DNA of 17,089 nt from Cellvibrionales bacterium (GTDB taxonomy: Bacteria; Pseudomonadota; Gammaproteobacteria; Pseudomonadales; JAHEGP01). Positions 1-7,005 of the stretch are shown here, piece by piece. Under the pieces are notes generated by a model. That model did no database searches and was not told where the DNA came from. It saw only the letters and a program-made list of their open reading frames with translations. Every line of letters starts with the position of its first letter. The stretch's first letter is position 1. Where the stretch lies: positions 1 through 17,089 of the forward strand of contig JAHEGP010000040.1 of the NCBI GenBank assembly GCA_024645065.1. Reading direction: 5' to 3'. Position numbers and translations under genes: made by a program.

Positions 1-173
1 TTTCCCCGCCAGACAAGCAGATGAGAGCGTATATCAGTTCCATTGGATGAGTATTCCCGGCGCCGGCGACATTTCTTTTGCGGACGCAGTAAATGTCGGC
101 TGGATTTCGCACGGTGCTGGAACACAGCGGCAACCGGGCCAGGCGCTTGCCGCTGTCATCGATTTCCGCAAGG

Positions 174-1748
174 CTATTTCCCTCTCCAGTGTATGCTGTA
201 CAGATCGTGGCGGCGGTCCATCAGGTTGGTCACCGTTCCATTGTTGCGCGCCATCTGCAGTGTCTCAGGTCTTAAATCCGCAAACGCCACCATTTCCACA
301 TTCGGGGTAGTGTCGGCGGCAATACCGTCGCGGGAAAACGGAAAGTCACAGGGTGTAAGAATGCAACTCTGGGCGTATTGGATATCCATGTTGTTTACGT
401 TGGGAAGGTTGCCCACGTTACCCGACATTACAACATAGATTTGATTTTCAACCGCCCGTGCCTGACAGCAATAACGCACCCGCAAATAGCTTTGCCGTTC
501 GTCCGTACAAAAAGGCACGAACAGGATTGAAATGCCCTGGTCCGTCAGATGGCGGCTGAGCTCGGGAAATTCGGAGTCATAGCAGACCAGCACGCCGATG
601 GGGCCACAGTCGGTTTCGATGGCTTTGAGGGTATGGCCACCCTCTATATTCCACCAGTAGACTTCGTTCGGGGTAGGATGAATCTTCGGTTGTTCATGGA
701 TGGAACCATCCCGCAAAAAGATATAGGCAATATTTTCTACCCGTCCGTTGGCCATAATAGTCGGGTGCGACCCGCCTATGATATTGATGTTATAGCGGAT
801 CGCCATGTCGCGCAGCGCTTCTTTGAACTGCGGTGTATATTTGGTCAGCGCCTCAATGGATTCCCTGGGGGAAAGTTGCTGGTCTTCAATAGACAGTAAT
901 TGCAGAGCGAACATTTCCGGAAACACGACGAAGTCACCCTTGTAATCTGCAACCACATCCACGAAATACTCAATGAATTTGAGGAACTCTTCAAAGGAAT
1001 GCACCCGGCGTTGCATATACTGGACGGAGCCGATCCGGATGGAGTCGGGGAGGCGGCCGCCGTATTTTTTCTTGTTCCTGGCGCCATCGTCTGTGACCAC
1101 CTTGGGGTTACGCCACATTAAATGGACCGCATAGCCCAGGGACTGGTGATCTACATCGAGATAGTCTGGCAGGATGCCGATCACCTCAAAGCCGTTGTGC
1201 AATTGAAACGACAGTACCGGGTCGCGCTGCTTTTTCTGGATGACACTTTGCACATAGTTTTCAACGGTGCCAAAGCGCTTGAGCCGGGTCGACAGCGAGG
1301 GCAGGCGTCCGCCGAATACAATGCCTTTCAGGCCCAGGGTTTCACAGAGCTGTTTGCGCTCTTTGTAGAGGCGTTGTCCCAGGCGATAGCCGCGGTAATC
1401 CGGATCGACGACGACTTCCATGCCATATAGCCAGTCGCCGTCCGGCTGGTGGCGCGAAGCATAGCCATTGCCCGTAATCTCGGTCCAGTTGTGATGCTTC
1501 AGCGCGATGTCTTCGCTGATTCGAAAGGTTGCACAATAGCCGACAATTTTCTCGTCGATGGTAATGACGAACTGGCCGGCGGGAAAGTGATTGATCTGGC
1601 CGGTGATGGCCCCTTCAGAGTAGCCATGCATACCGGTATTCTTGTATACCCGGGTGCTTAAATCACAGATTTTCAGGGCATCCTGCGGCGTGGCGTTACG
1701 TACGGTAATTTTGCTTTTTTGATTCGCGAGGGTGTTCTTGGTGGCCAT
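174..1748 (-). CDS. GNAT acetyltransferase / carbon-nitrogen hydrolase (nitrilase) fusion protein
   Basis: This 524-residue protein joins two enzyme domains. Residues about 14-215 form a GNAT N-acyltransferase fold; the acetyl-CoA-binding motif A is visible as VVVDPDYRGYRLGQRLY (112-128). Residues about 236-515 form a nitrilase-superfamily amidohydrolase with the expected Glu-Lys-Cys triad: E278 in FPEMFA, K355 in PKIHP and C389 in LVCYDSEFPEL. Both active sites look intact. The ATG at 1748 is preceded by AGGAAG at good spacing. Such GNAT-nitrilase fusions are a known bacterial architecture, but the substrate is not established; an inferred role is acylation or deacylation of an amide or amino compound. 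It appears to stand alone: 548 nt separate it from the next gene upstream. Domain assignment is firm, function is not. Confidence 0.93.
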   Translation of the reverse strand: MATKNTLANQKSKITVRNATPQDALKICDLSTRVYKNTGMHGYSEGAITGQINHFPAGQFVITIDEKIVGYCATFRISEDIALKHHNWTEITGNGYASRHQPDGDWLYGMEVVVDPDYRGYRLGQRLYKERKQLCETLGLKGIVFGGRLPSLSTRLKRFGTVENYVQSVIQKKQRDPVLSFQLHNGFEVIGILPDYLDVDHQSLGYAVHLMWRNPKVVTDDGARNKKKYGGRLPDSIRIGSVQYMQRRVHSFEEFLKFIEYFVDVVADYKGDFVVFPEMFALQLLSIEDQQLSPRESIEALTKYTPQFKEALRDMAIRYNINIIGGSHPTIMANGRVENIAYIFLRDGSIHEQPKIHPTPNEVYWWNIEGGHTLKAIETDCGPIGVLVCYDSEFPELSRHLTDQGISILFVPFCTDERQSYLRVRYCCQARAVENQIYVVMSGNVGNLPNVNNMDIQYAQSCILTPCDFPFSRDGIAADTTPNVEMVAFADLRPETLQMARNNGTVTNLMDRRHDLYSIHWRGK

Positions 1749-2296
1749 ATATCTTCCTGCACTGCGATAGTGTTGCGGAAGCGCATGGTAGATTAATCTT
1801 CAGAAACTTAGAATAGTCTTGCACAAAGATATGATCCGCCAGCGTCGATCTTAGGATTTTTTTGTGCCCGGCTGCTGTCAGCGCTGCCACTACCGTCAAG
1901 GCGATGGAATTTGCAAAAAATTGGCAAGGGTCATAGCGGACGGGGTCAATAGGCCTTTGCCTATCCTGTCGGCGTGGAGGGTCCCTGCAAACCCTGCGGC
2001 GGGCCTGCTAACCAAAGTCGCCACCACGGGATTGGAGGCACTTCGGCCGGGTCCCCTATGGCTAAAGCGCACGGGCCTCTGGACGCACCCTGTCGTGATT
2101 GATCGGCAATGGCTGCGGGGAGTGCTGACCAGGAGTCAGTTACAATGGCGGCAAAAAAGTGGGTCGCAAGCCGGCGTTCTCTGGGGTGTGCTCGCATCCG
2201 CGACAGCGTGGGTCACAAGCCAGCGGCGCGCTCATCGGTGGGTGATTGCAAAGGCCCGGCCAGGGGTTCAAGCCCTCTCGGGGCGGGCCTTTGGAT
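1749..2296. other. 548-nt intergenic region without a convincing gene
   Basis: This region lies between two minus-strand genes. Next to position 1749 is the ribosome-binding site of the GNAT-nitrilase gene. A perfect 6-bp hairpin ATAGGC-CTTT-GCCTAT sits at 1949-1964 with no T-run after it. Positions 2145-2345 (+) hold a 66-codon basic reading frame with a good AGGAG (2131-2135), but it runs into the end of the SDR gene and resembles nothing known to me. The right end holds the SDR terminator-like hairpin (2250-2292). I found no sigma70 promoter I would defend. Confidence 0.6.
2250..2292 (-). terminator. Terminator-like hairpin after the FabG-like SDR gene
   Basis: An 8-bp perfect outer stem, AAAGGCCC (2250-2257) with GGGCCTTT (2285-2292), encloses a smaller AGGG/CCCT stem. 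It begins 4 nt past the TAA stop (2297-2299) of the SDR gene. On the minus strand the stem ends in CCTTT followed by GCAAT, so the U-tract is short. Position and stem strength favour a transcription terminator; the weak U-run keeps confidence moderate. Confidence 0.5.
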
Positions 2297-3058
2297 TTAC
2301 AACCTCAATCCGCCATCGATCTCCACGATACGACCGTTGATATAGTCATTCTCGAAAATCTCCAGCATGGCCCGGGATATCTCCTCGGGTTCGGCCAGGC
2401 GACGCAGCGGAATCTGGGCGGTAATCACATCCAGCACCGTCTGGTTCATGCTGGTGACCATTTCGGTGGCGGTAAAGCCGGGTGCGATAGCTGCGCAGCG
2501 AATATTGTGGCGCGCGAGTTCCTTGGCCCAGCAAACCGTCATCGCCGCCACGGCAGCCTTGGAGGCAGAGTAGTTGGTCTGGCCCATGTTGCCGGCGCGG
2601 GAAATGCTGGAGATATTGACGATCACACCTTCGCAGGCATGGGTCACCATGTTGGCAGCCGCCTCTCGGCCGCAAAGAAATACCCCGGTCTGGTTCACGG
2701 CAATAACCGCATTCCATTCGTCCAGCGACATTTTCTTGCGTATCTCGCGATGGTCAGCTTTTATCAGCATGTGATCCCGGGTGATGCCGGCGTTGTTGAT
2801 CAGGCCATTGAGGGCGCCAAAATCGCTGCAAACACTGGCAAATAAAGCGACCACCTCGTCCTCGACCGCGACGTTGACCTTGTAGCCCCTGGCGTCGCAG
2901 CCAATGGTTCCCAGCTTTTCGACAGCTCCATCGAGGCGCTCCTGGTTCATATCAACCAGTGCCAGGCGTGCGCCGCGCTCCGCCAGTTGTTCGGCCATGC
3001 AAAAACCCAGACCCTGGGCAGCACCGGTGATAACGATGACTTTTCCTTTTAAATCCAT
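2297..3058 (-). CDS. FabG-like short-chain dehydrogenase/reductase
   Basis: This 253-residue classical SDR resembles 3-oxoacyl-ACP reductases and 3-hydroxyacyl dehydrogenases. Visible motifs are the Rossmann glycine-rich TGAAQGLG (11-18), NNAG (88-91), catalytic Ser in NISSIS (149-153), YSASK with Y163 and K167, and a C-terminal IDGGLRL. Asp36 at the end of the second beta strand (ALVDMN) is the usual sign of NAD(H) rather than NADP(H) preference, unlike housekeeping FabG. The ATG at 3058 has a GGGGG ribosome-binding site about 6 nt upstream. There is no acyl-carrier protein or malonyl transferase nearby, so it is unlikely to be the housekeeping fabG; oxidation or reduction of a hydroxyacyl substrate is likely. 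It appears monocistronic, with long gaps on both sides and a hairpin after its stop. Confidence 0.93.
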   Translation of the reverse strand: MDLKGKVIVITGAAQGLGFCMAEQLAERGARLALVDMNQERLDGAVEKLGTIGCDARGYKVNVAVEDEVVALFASVCSDFGALNGLINNAGITRDHMLIKADHREIRKKMSLDEWNAVIAVNQTGVFLCGREAAANMVTHACEGVIVNISSISRAGNMGQTNYSASKAAVAAMTVCWAKELARHNIRCAAIAPGFTATEMVTSMNQTVLDVITAQIPLRRLAEPEEISRAMLEIFENDYINGRIVEIDGGLRL

Positions 3059-3677
3059 TTTTTCCCCCTGATTGGTTTGCTGTGCTGTGAAGATATAAAT
3101 TCAATAGTGACGCCAGATGGAAATCACTCGGTAACGACCTCCGGCTTTTGTGCCGGGCTTTATTCGGCAAGCTCTTGACGCTGAGCTACTGGCATTCGTG
3201 AGACTGTCGGTATCGAATGACCCCAAAACCTACCTCGCTCCGGCGCGGGGTGCCGCCCAGCCAGCCGGTTTGCAGTGGGACGCCTGCCTACCAGGCGTGC
3301 CCTCATCTAGCCTGCGCGGTAAGGAGAAACATTCTGCGTCTGCTTGCGCAGACATGGTTGCACGACGCAGGGGCAGGCCCGTCAGATAACAAGATGGCGC
3401 CGTTGCGATTCATGCAGCCAATGGCGTCTGTGCGACTCGGCAACGCCGCATGGGTCCTTTGGGGACGGTTGCACTGACCAGTAGACAGGCATCACTGAAA
3501 CCGTGTTGACCGCAGCTATCCATGCATACCCTGTGGCGTCCGGCGAGCATTCGTAGCGGGCTGTGTCTTCCGTACGCTGTTCAAATGGCGGACAGGACTT
3601 ACCTTAAAATACATCCTACAGAATTACGGGAATGTGACCAGTAGACCAACGTCCAATGGCTTGCCGGATGCGCCAGG
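3059..3677. other. 619-nt gene-free, hairpin-rich spacer
   Basis: No reading frame here has coding character and a ribosome-binding site. The region is unusually rich in short perfect stems: CCGGC/GCCGG at 3141-3156 followed by GCTTTATT on the plus strand, ACGCCTG/CAGGCGT at 3280-3298, and GTCTGC-TTGC-GCAGAC at 3338-3353. A 12-bp direct repeat occurs at 3475 and 3635. These could belong to a structured small RNA, a decayed mobile or RNA gene, or be chance in GC-rich DNA. The part next to 3059 must hold the SDR gene promoter and leader; an AT-rich TTGAATTTATATC stretch lies at about 3090-3105 on the minus strand, but I cannot fix promoter elements. Confidence 0.5.
3475..3646. repeat. Pair of 12-bp direct repeats TGACCAGTAGAC
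   Basis: The sequence TGACCAGTAGAC occurs at 3475-3486 and again at 3635-3646, in the same orientation, with 148 nt between copies. A perfect 12-bp repeat within 160 bp is unlikely by chance. It could be a protein-binding site pair, the ends of a small insertion or deletion product, or paired ends of a decayed element. No function can be assigned. Confidence 0.5.
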
Positions 3678-4415
3678 TTATTGAAATTCGTACTCCAGCG
3701 TCAGCTTCCAGTTGACATCGGCGGTTTCCCTGTTGGTGCCCAGGATGGCGCCAAATTCCCAATAGAGTTTCCTGCCGCCCCCGGCTCGCCACAGCCCGGT
3801 GAGCACCGGCCCCAGGCCCTGGGTATCCTGCCCCTGGTAGAACTCTATCGCGGGCTCCAGCAGTTCACTGTTGCGGTAGCGTAGCTGGGCCGACAGTGCA
3901 GTTTCCCATTCATTGTCGATATCACCGCCCCATTCGTAGATAAGTGCAAGATTCGCCGTAGCCACCCAGCGAGACCATTCACGTGCCGCTATCAGGCTGG
4001 TGCTTGCTTCCCAAATATCCTCACTTCTTTCCCTCTCCAACTCGAATAGCAAGCCCCAGTCGTTGTTGAACTCACCCTGTTCAGTAAGCTGCCATTTCAG
4101 CTCCGCCTCGTAAGCCTCGAGGGCAAAGCCTTCACCGGGTTGATCGATGCCAATCAGGTAAACCTCCGCAAACCAGCGATCTGAAATAGCCTGGCCATAA
4201 CCCAGGGTGTGGCGCCAACGGCCGTCGAGGTCGGCATTGGAATCCTGTTGCAGCAGGGAGCGGTATTCGATTTCCTTTTCCAATAGTTGAACATAGGGGT
4301 TATATACCTTGTCGATTCTGGAACCGTCGGCGTAAAGCGCCGCACTGCAGGCCAGCGGCAAAAATGTCACGCAAATCCTGCTTGCTCCAGCGTACATGGG
4401 ACTAAACTTTCGCAT
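3678..4415 (-). CDS. Outer-membrane beta-barrel-like protein of the metal-uptake operon
   Basis: This 245-residue exported protein has a likely signal peptide: a charged MRK start, hydrophobic VTFLPLACSAALYA, and probable cleavage before DG. The mature part shows alternating polar and aromatic residues typical of transmembrane beta strands, such as RWFAEVYLIGI, WGLLFELERE, ANLALIYEW and KLYWEFGAIL, and ends WKLTLEYEFQ. The final Gln after the usual C-terminal Phe is slightly unusual for a barrel. I chose the ATG at 4415; a GTG at 4436 and an ATG at 4397 are alternatives. Every start lies within or just after the end of the FTR1 gene, so translation is probably coupled. No family is recognised with certainty. 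By context it may pass metal or a metal complex across the outer membrane, which is inference. Confidence 0.8.
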   Translation of the reverse strand: MRKFSPMYAGASRICVTFLPLACSAALYADGSRIDKVYNPYVQLLEKEIEYRSLLQQDSNADLDGRWRHTLGYGQAISDRWFAEVYLIGIDQPGEGFALEAYEAELKWQLTEQGEFNNDWGLLFELERERSEDIWEASTSLIAAREWSRWVATANLALIYEWGGDIDNEWETALSAQLRYRNSELLEPAIEFYQGQDTQGLGPVLTGLWRAGGGRKLYWEFGAILGTNRETADVNWKLTLEYEFQ

Positions 4416-5193
4416 TAGGGTGTGACCGGTCGGCACGCACTTTCATGATCGCAACCACCCCGACAATAAGAAGAATGGAAACCAGGTAGACGATGACCTC
4501 CTGCTGCGAGGGCGTGGCTTCGTAACCGAATACCGCGTAAACCACCTGTCCTGGAACCGAGGCTTCGGGCAGCAGAGAATTGGTGTCCCACACCGGATGA
4601 CCAGCGCTGAGCCAGTCGGCCTGAATCAGCAGGCCAGTGGCTTGTAACATCATGCCACCCGCAACCAATGCCAGCACGATAGTATACAGAGTTCGCAGCA
4701 GCGGCATTTTCTGGCCTGCCAGGCTATAGTAGACAAGCGCGCCGGCACTCATTCCTACCGCGAGGCCAATAAATCCACTGGTTGTCGCCGTTAACAGGCT
4801 GTCTCCCGATTGCAGGAAGCCCGAATAAAATACAAACAGCTCACTACCTTCGCGGGTAACGGCTATGGCAACGGCAACCGCCATCAGAACTTTCAGGGAC
4901 AAGCGGCCGCTCGCAGGAGCTGAAAATTGAATTCCAATGATCGCCGCCAATAAGCCATAGATAGCAAGCTGCAATCCGGCATTGATAATTTCCTGGCCGG
5001 CGTAATCAAACAGCTCGGAAATCCCGGCCAGGTTGATAGCATAGATGAATGCCCCGGCTGCCCCGAAGACGAGAGCGGGCCAAAGCCATGAAAACCCCAG
5101 CTGTGAGGTCCTGCTGACGCAGAGCAGGACACCGATCAGGATGCTTGCTTCCAGGGTCTCCCGTAACACAATAACAACGATGTCGAGTAACAT
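4402..5193 (-). CDS. FTR1-family iron permease
   Basis: This 263-residue inner-membrane protein has about seven hydrophobic segments and both hallmark REXXE motifs of FTR1/EfeU permeases: RETLE at 11-15 in the first segment and REGSE at 114-118. In this family the glutamates of the two motifs line the iron path. Length and topology match the bacterial family. The gene starts 7 nt after the cupredoxin gene, as in FtrB-FtrC and EfeO-EfeU type systems, where the periplasmic partner hands iron to the permease. The C-terminus is short and basic with no extra domain. Iron is the expected substrate from the family; whether Fe(II) or Fe(III) cannot be told from sequence. Confidence 0.93.
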   Translation of the reverse strand: MLLDIVVIVLRETLEASILIGVLLCVSRTSQLGFSWLWPALVFGAAGAFIYAINLAGISELFDYAGQEIINAGLQLAIYGLLAAIIGIQFSAPASGRLSLKVLMAVAVAIAVTREGSELFVFYSGFLQSGDSLLTATTSGFIGLAVGMSAGALVYYSLAGQKMPLLRTLYTIVLALVAGGMMLQATGLLIQADWLSAGHPVWDTNSLLPEASVPGQVVYAVFGYEATPSQQEVIVYLVSILLIVGVVAIMKVRADRSHPNAKV

Positions 5194-5200
5194 AGCCCGG

Positions 5201-5527
5201 TTACCTTGCGATTAGCTTGCCCTGTGCGGTAGACATATTGAATTCGCCGAAAAACGGATACACGCCCGGTTTCAGGGGGCCAACGAATATGACTGTTTTG
5301 CTGCCGCCCGGAATCACTTTTTCCCGGTTCAGCTCATAGCTTTCAAACTCTTCCGGCGTGGGATCCTCGTTAACAATGAACAACTTTATCTTCTGGTTTG
5401 CCGGCACCTCCAGCTCGGCGGGGTAAAACAGATGGTCGCGAATGCTGATGGTGAAAACCGGCTTGTCTGCCTGCAGGTTGCCAGCCCCCAGCAGCAGTAA
5501 TAATCCCAGTAACCTGCTCGTGTTCAT
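5201..5527 (-). CDS. Periplasmic cupredoxin-fold protein (FtrB/EfeO-cupredoxin-like)
   Basis: This 108-residue protein has a signal peptide (GLLLLLGAGNLQA, cleavage before D21) and a mature cupredoxin-like domain of about 88 residues. The family pattern is clear: HLFYPAELEVPANQ (32-45), EEFES (59-63), PGGSKTVIFVGPLKPGVYPFF (split across 73-93) and FNMSTAQGKL at the end. It lacks a cysteine, and only His32 and Met98 resemble type-1 copper ligands, so a blue-copper site is unlikely; members of this subgroup accompany FTR1 permeases. It overlaps the sensor-kinase gene by 4 nt (ATGA) and lies 7 nt before the permease gene, so coupled translation is likely. The inferred job is periplasmic metal binding or oxidation ahead of the permease. 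Confidence 0.88.
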   Translation of the reverse strand: MNTSRLLGLLLLLGAGNLQADKPVFTISIRDHLFYPAELEVPANQKIKLFIVNEDPTPEEFESYELNREKVIPGGSKTVIFVGPLKPGVYPFFGEFNMSTAQGKLIAR

Positions 5528-6846
5528 CGGCCAGCCTTGTTCCTTTCGGGCGCAAAACAGACTTCTATTGCCAGGCCGCCCAGCGCCGCCGAGCGGGAAA
5601 ATTGGATCTGGCCCTGGTAGTGTTGGGCAATGGCAGACACGATTGACAGGCCAAGGCCACTGCCAGGTACACTGGTAGCGTGGCGATCGCCGCCGACCCG
5701 ATAAAACCTGTCGAGCACCCGGGGAACTTCGGCGGCCGGAATGCCAGGGCCTGAATCCTCTACCCGTATGCTTGCCCTGCCAGCCCTGGTGCCGGAAGTA
5801 ATGCGGATCCTGCCGTTTTTCGGCGTATATTTAGCGGCGTTATCGATCAAATTGCGCAATAACACGCACAGTTCAGAGGCGTCCGCCCAAAGCAGGGCTT
5901 GTTCGCCTGCCAGCTCAATGGTTTGCTGCCTGGCATTGATCGCATCATATTTTTCGGCAATGACTTGTTGTGCCAGTTTGTTGAGATCGCAGCGCTGCAA
6001 ATTGCTGTTGTCTGGATCAATCGATGTGCGGTGAATCTCGAGCAGTTGTTCGATGCAATGTTCCATTCTCTCTGTGGTGCGTTTCAGCACTGCAAGATCG
6101 TGGCTATCTCCGAGTTCCCGGGACAGATTGTGCAGGTTTACCTTGAGAGCCGCCAGCGGTGTTCTCAGTTCATGCGCCGCATCGGCAGAAAATCGACGCT
6201 CTCGATCAAAGGCGCCTGCAAGCCGCGAAAAAAGGCTGTTCAGGGCCGAGACTATGGGTTCAAGCTCGTCCGGGTAGCCGTCTCTTTGCAGCGCTGAAAA
6301 ATCGTTAGCCTCCCTGTGCGAAAGGCTTGTGGCCAGTCGCTTGATAGGTCCCAGGCCGAAGCTGATCACCAGAAAGACCAGCAGGCCGACGATGGGAAGC
6401 ACCCACACAATGGGGACAATGGCCTTGAGCAGAATCTCTTCGGTCAGGGCAGAATAGATATTGTGTTTTGATGCAACGATGAGTGACGTGTCCCCGGATT
6501 CGAGTACCTTTCCAAAAGCGCGCCAGCGGTGTCCGTTGTAGCTGGCAATATGAAAACTGCCATTGGGGGTGGCAAAAGGCGTATCCGGTGAATTGCTGGA
6601 CTGGCGTTCGAGTAGCGGGCCTCGCCAAACCTGGAACAGGGTATTGTCATTGTAGAGTTGCTCCGGCACTTCAATGTTTTCGCTGATGAGCACAGACAAT
6701 AAATCAAACTTCTCGAGGATCTGTTCATCGACCAGCTGGCCGGCAGAATCCAGGCTATCCTGGTAACCCTGCAGGGCGGCGATAAAATTACTCAGGCAGA
6801 TAACGGAGAGGGTGACGACAACAAGGTAGGTGCGTATGGACTTCAT
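5524..6846 (-). CDS. QseC/PmrB-like sensor histidine kinase
   Basis: This 440-residue inner-membrane kinase has a transmembrane segment at 6-25, a periplasmic domain at about 26-142, a second segment at about 143-164, a HAMP-like linker to about 213, a dimerisation/phosphoacceptor region with H225 in AAHELRTP, and an ATPase domain with N336 (NLIDNAA), DSGPGIP (364-370) and GSGLGLS (395-401). All catalytic boxes are intact. The periplasmic part contains an ExxE sequence (E56-E59, ENIE), the type of motif used by PmrB to sense ferric iron; that link is inference. The ATG at 6846 has no clear Shine-Dalgarno but follows the TAA of a small upstream frame by 3 nt. The gene ends in a 4-nt overlap with the cupredoxin gene. 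Confidence 0.95.
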   Translation of the reverse strand: MKSIRTYLVVVTLSVICLSNFIAALQGYQDSLDSAGQLVDEQILEKFDLLSVLISENIEVPEQLYNDNTLFQVWRGPLLERQSSNSPDTPFATPNGSFHIASYNGHRWRAFGKVLESGDTSLIVASKHNIYSALTEEILLKAIVPIVWVLPIVGLLVFLVISFGLGPIKRLATSLSHREANDFSALQRDGYPDELEPIVSALNSLFSRLAGAFDRERRFSADAAHELRTPLAALKVNLHNLSRELGDSHDLAVLKRTTERMEHCIEQLLEIHRTSIDPDNSNLQRCDLNKLAQQVIAEKYDAINARQQTIELAGEQALLWADASELCVLLRNLIDNAAKYTPKNGRIRITSGTRAGRASIRVEDSGPGIPAAEVPRVLDRFYRVGGDRHATSVPGSGLGLSIVSAIAQHYQGQIQFSRSAALGGLAIEVCFAPERNKAGR

Positions 6847-6849
6847 GGC

Positions 6850-7005
6850 TTAGCTGTGCCCGTGGGCCAGAGCGATCAACTCCCCGGGCGCAGAGCGGGT
6901 TGTCAGGCCGACACCCGGCTGGGTATCCGGTACCTCGGGCGCGGGCTTGGCTGTTTGAGCCGGGGCGACAACAGCACGTGTTTGCCGGCGCTCGCTAACC
7001 CGCAT
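6850..7005 (-). CDS. Possible 51-residue small protein between regulator and kinase
   Basis: This small frame fills almost exactly the unusual 148-nt gap between the regulator and kinase genes. Its ATG overlaps the end of the regulator gene by 11 nt, and its TAA lies 3 nt before the kinase ATG, which itself lacks a ribosome-binding site. The predicted peptide is basic at the start (MRVSERRQTRAVV), Pro/Ala-rich in the middle (AKPAPEVPDTQPG) and ends LIALAHGHS. About 70% of its codons end in G or C, similar in feel to the neighbours. No signal peptide or membrane segment is evident and I recognise no family. It may be a real coupled small protein, or only an open stretch that lets ribosomes reach the kinase start. 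Confidence 0.35.
   Translation of the reverse strand: MRVSERRQTRAVVAPAQTAKPAPEVPDTQPGVGLTTRSAPGELIALAHGHS

Noticed and set aside
1..173. An open minus-strand frame running to the left edge, with an ATG at 43 giving MELIYALICLSGGE, possibly the start of another gene.
   Set aside because: Only 14 codons remain, with a poor ribosome-binding site; it cannot be told from chance.
2259..2280. A T-arm-like GGGGTTCAAGCCC on the plus strand.
   Set aside because: No D-arm, anticodon arm or matching acceptor stem precedes it; it is the inner part of the terminator-like hairpin.
3110..3195. tRNA-like folding on the minus strand: a 7-bp end stem (3195-3189 with 3116-3110), a TAGCTCAG D-arm with GCTC/GAGC, and a TGCCG/CGGCA anticodon-like stem.
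   Set aside because: The anticodon loop would have 9 nt, there is no GTTCGA-type T-loop, and no CCA end. At best it is a decayed or chance tRNA-like fold.
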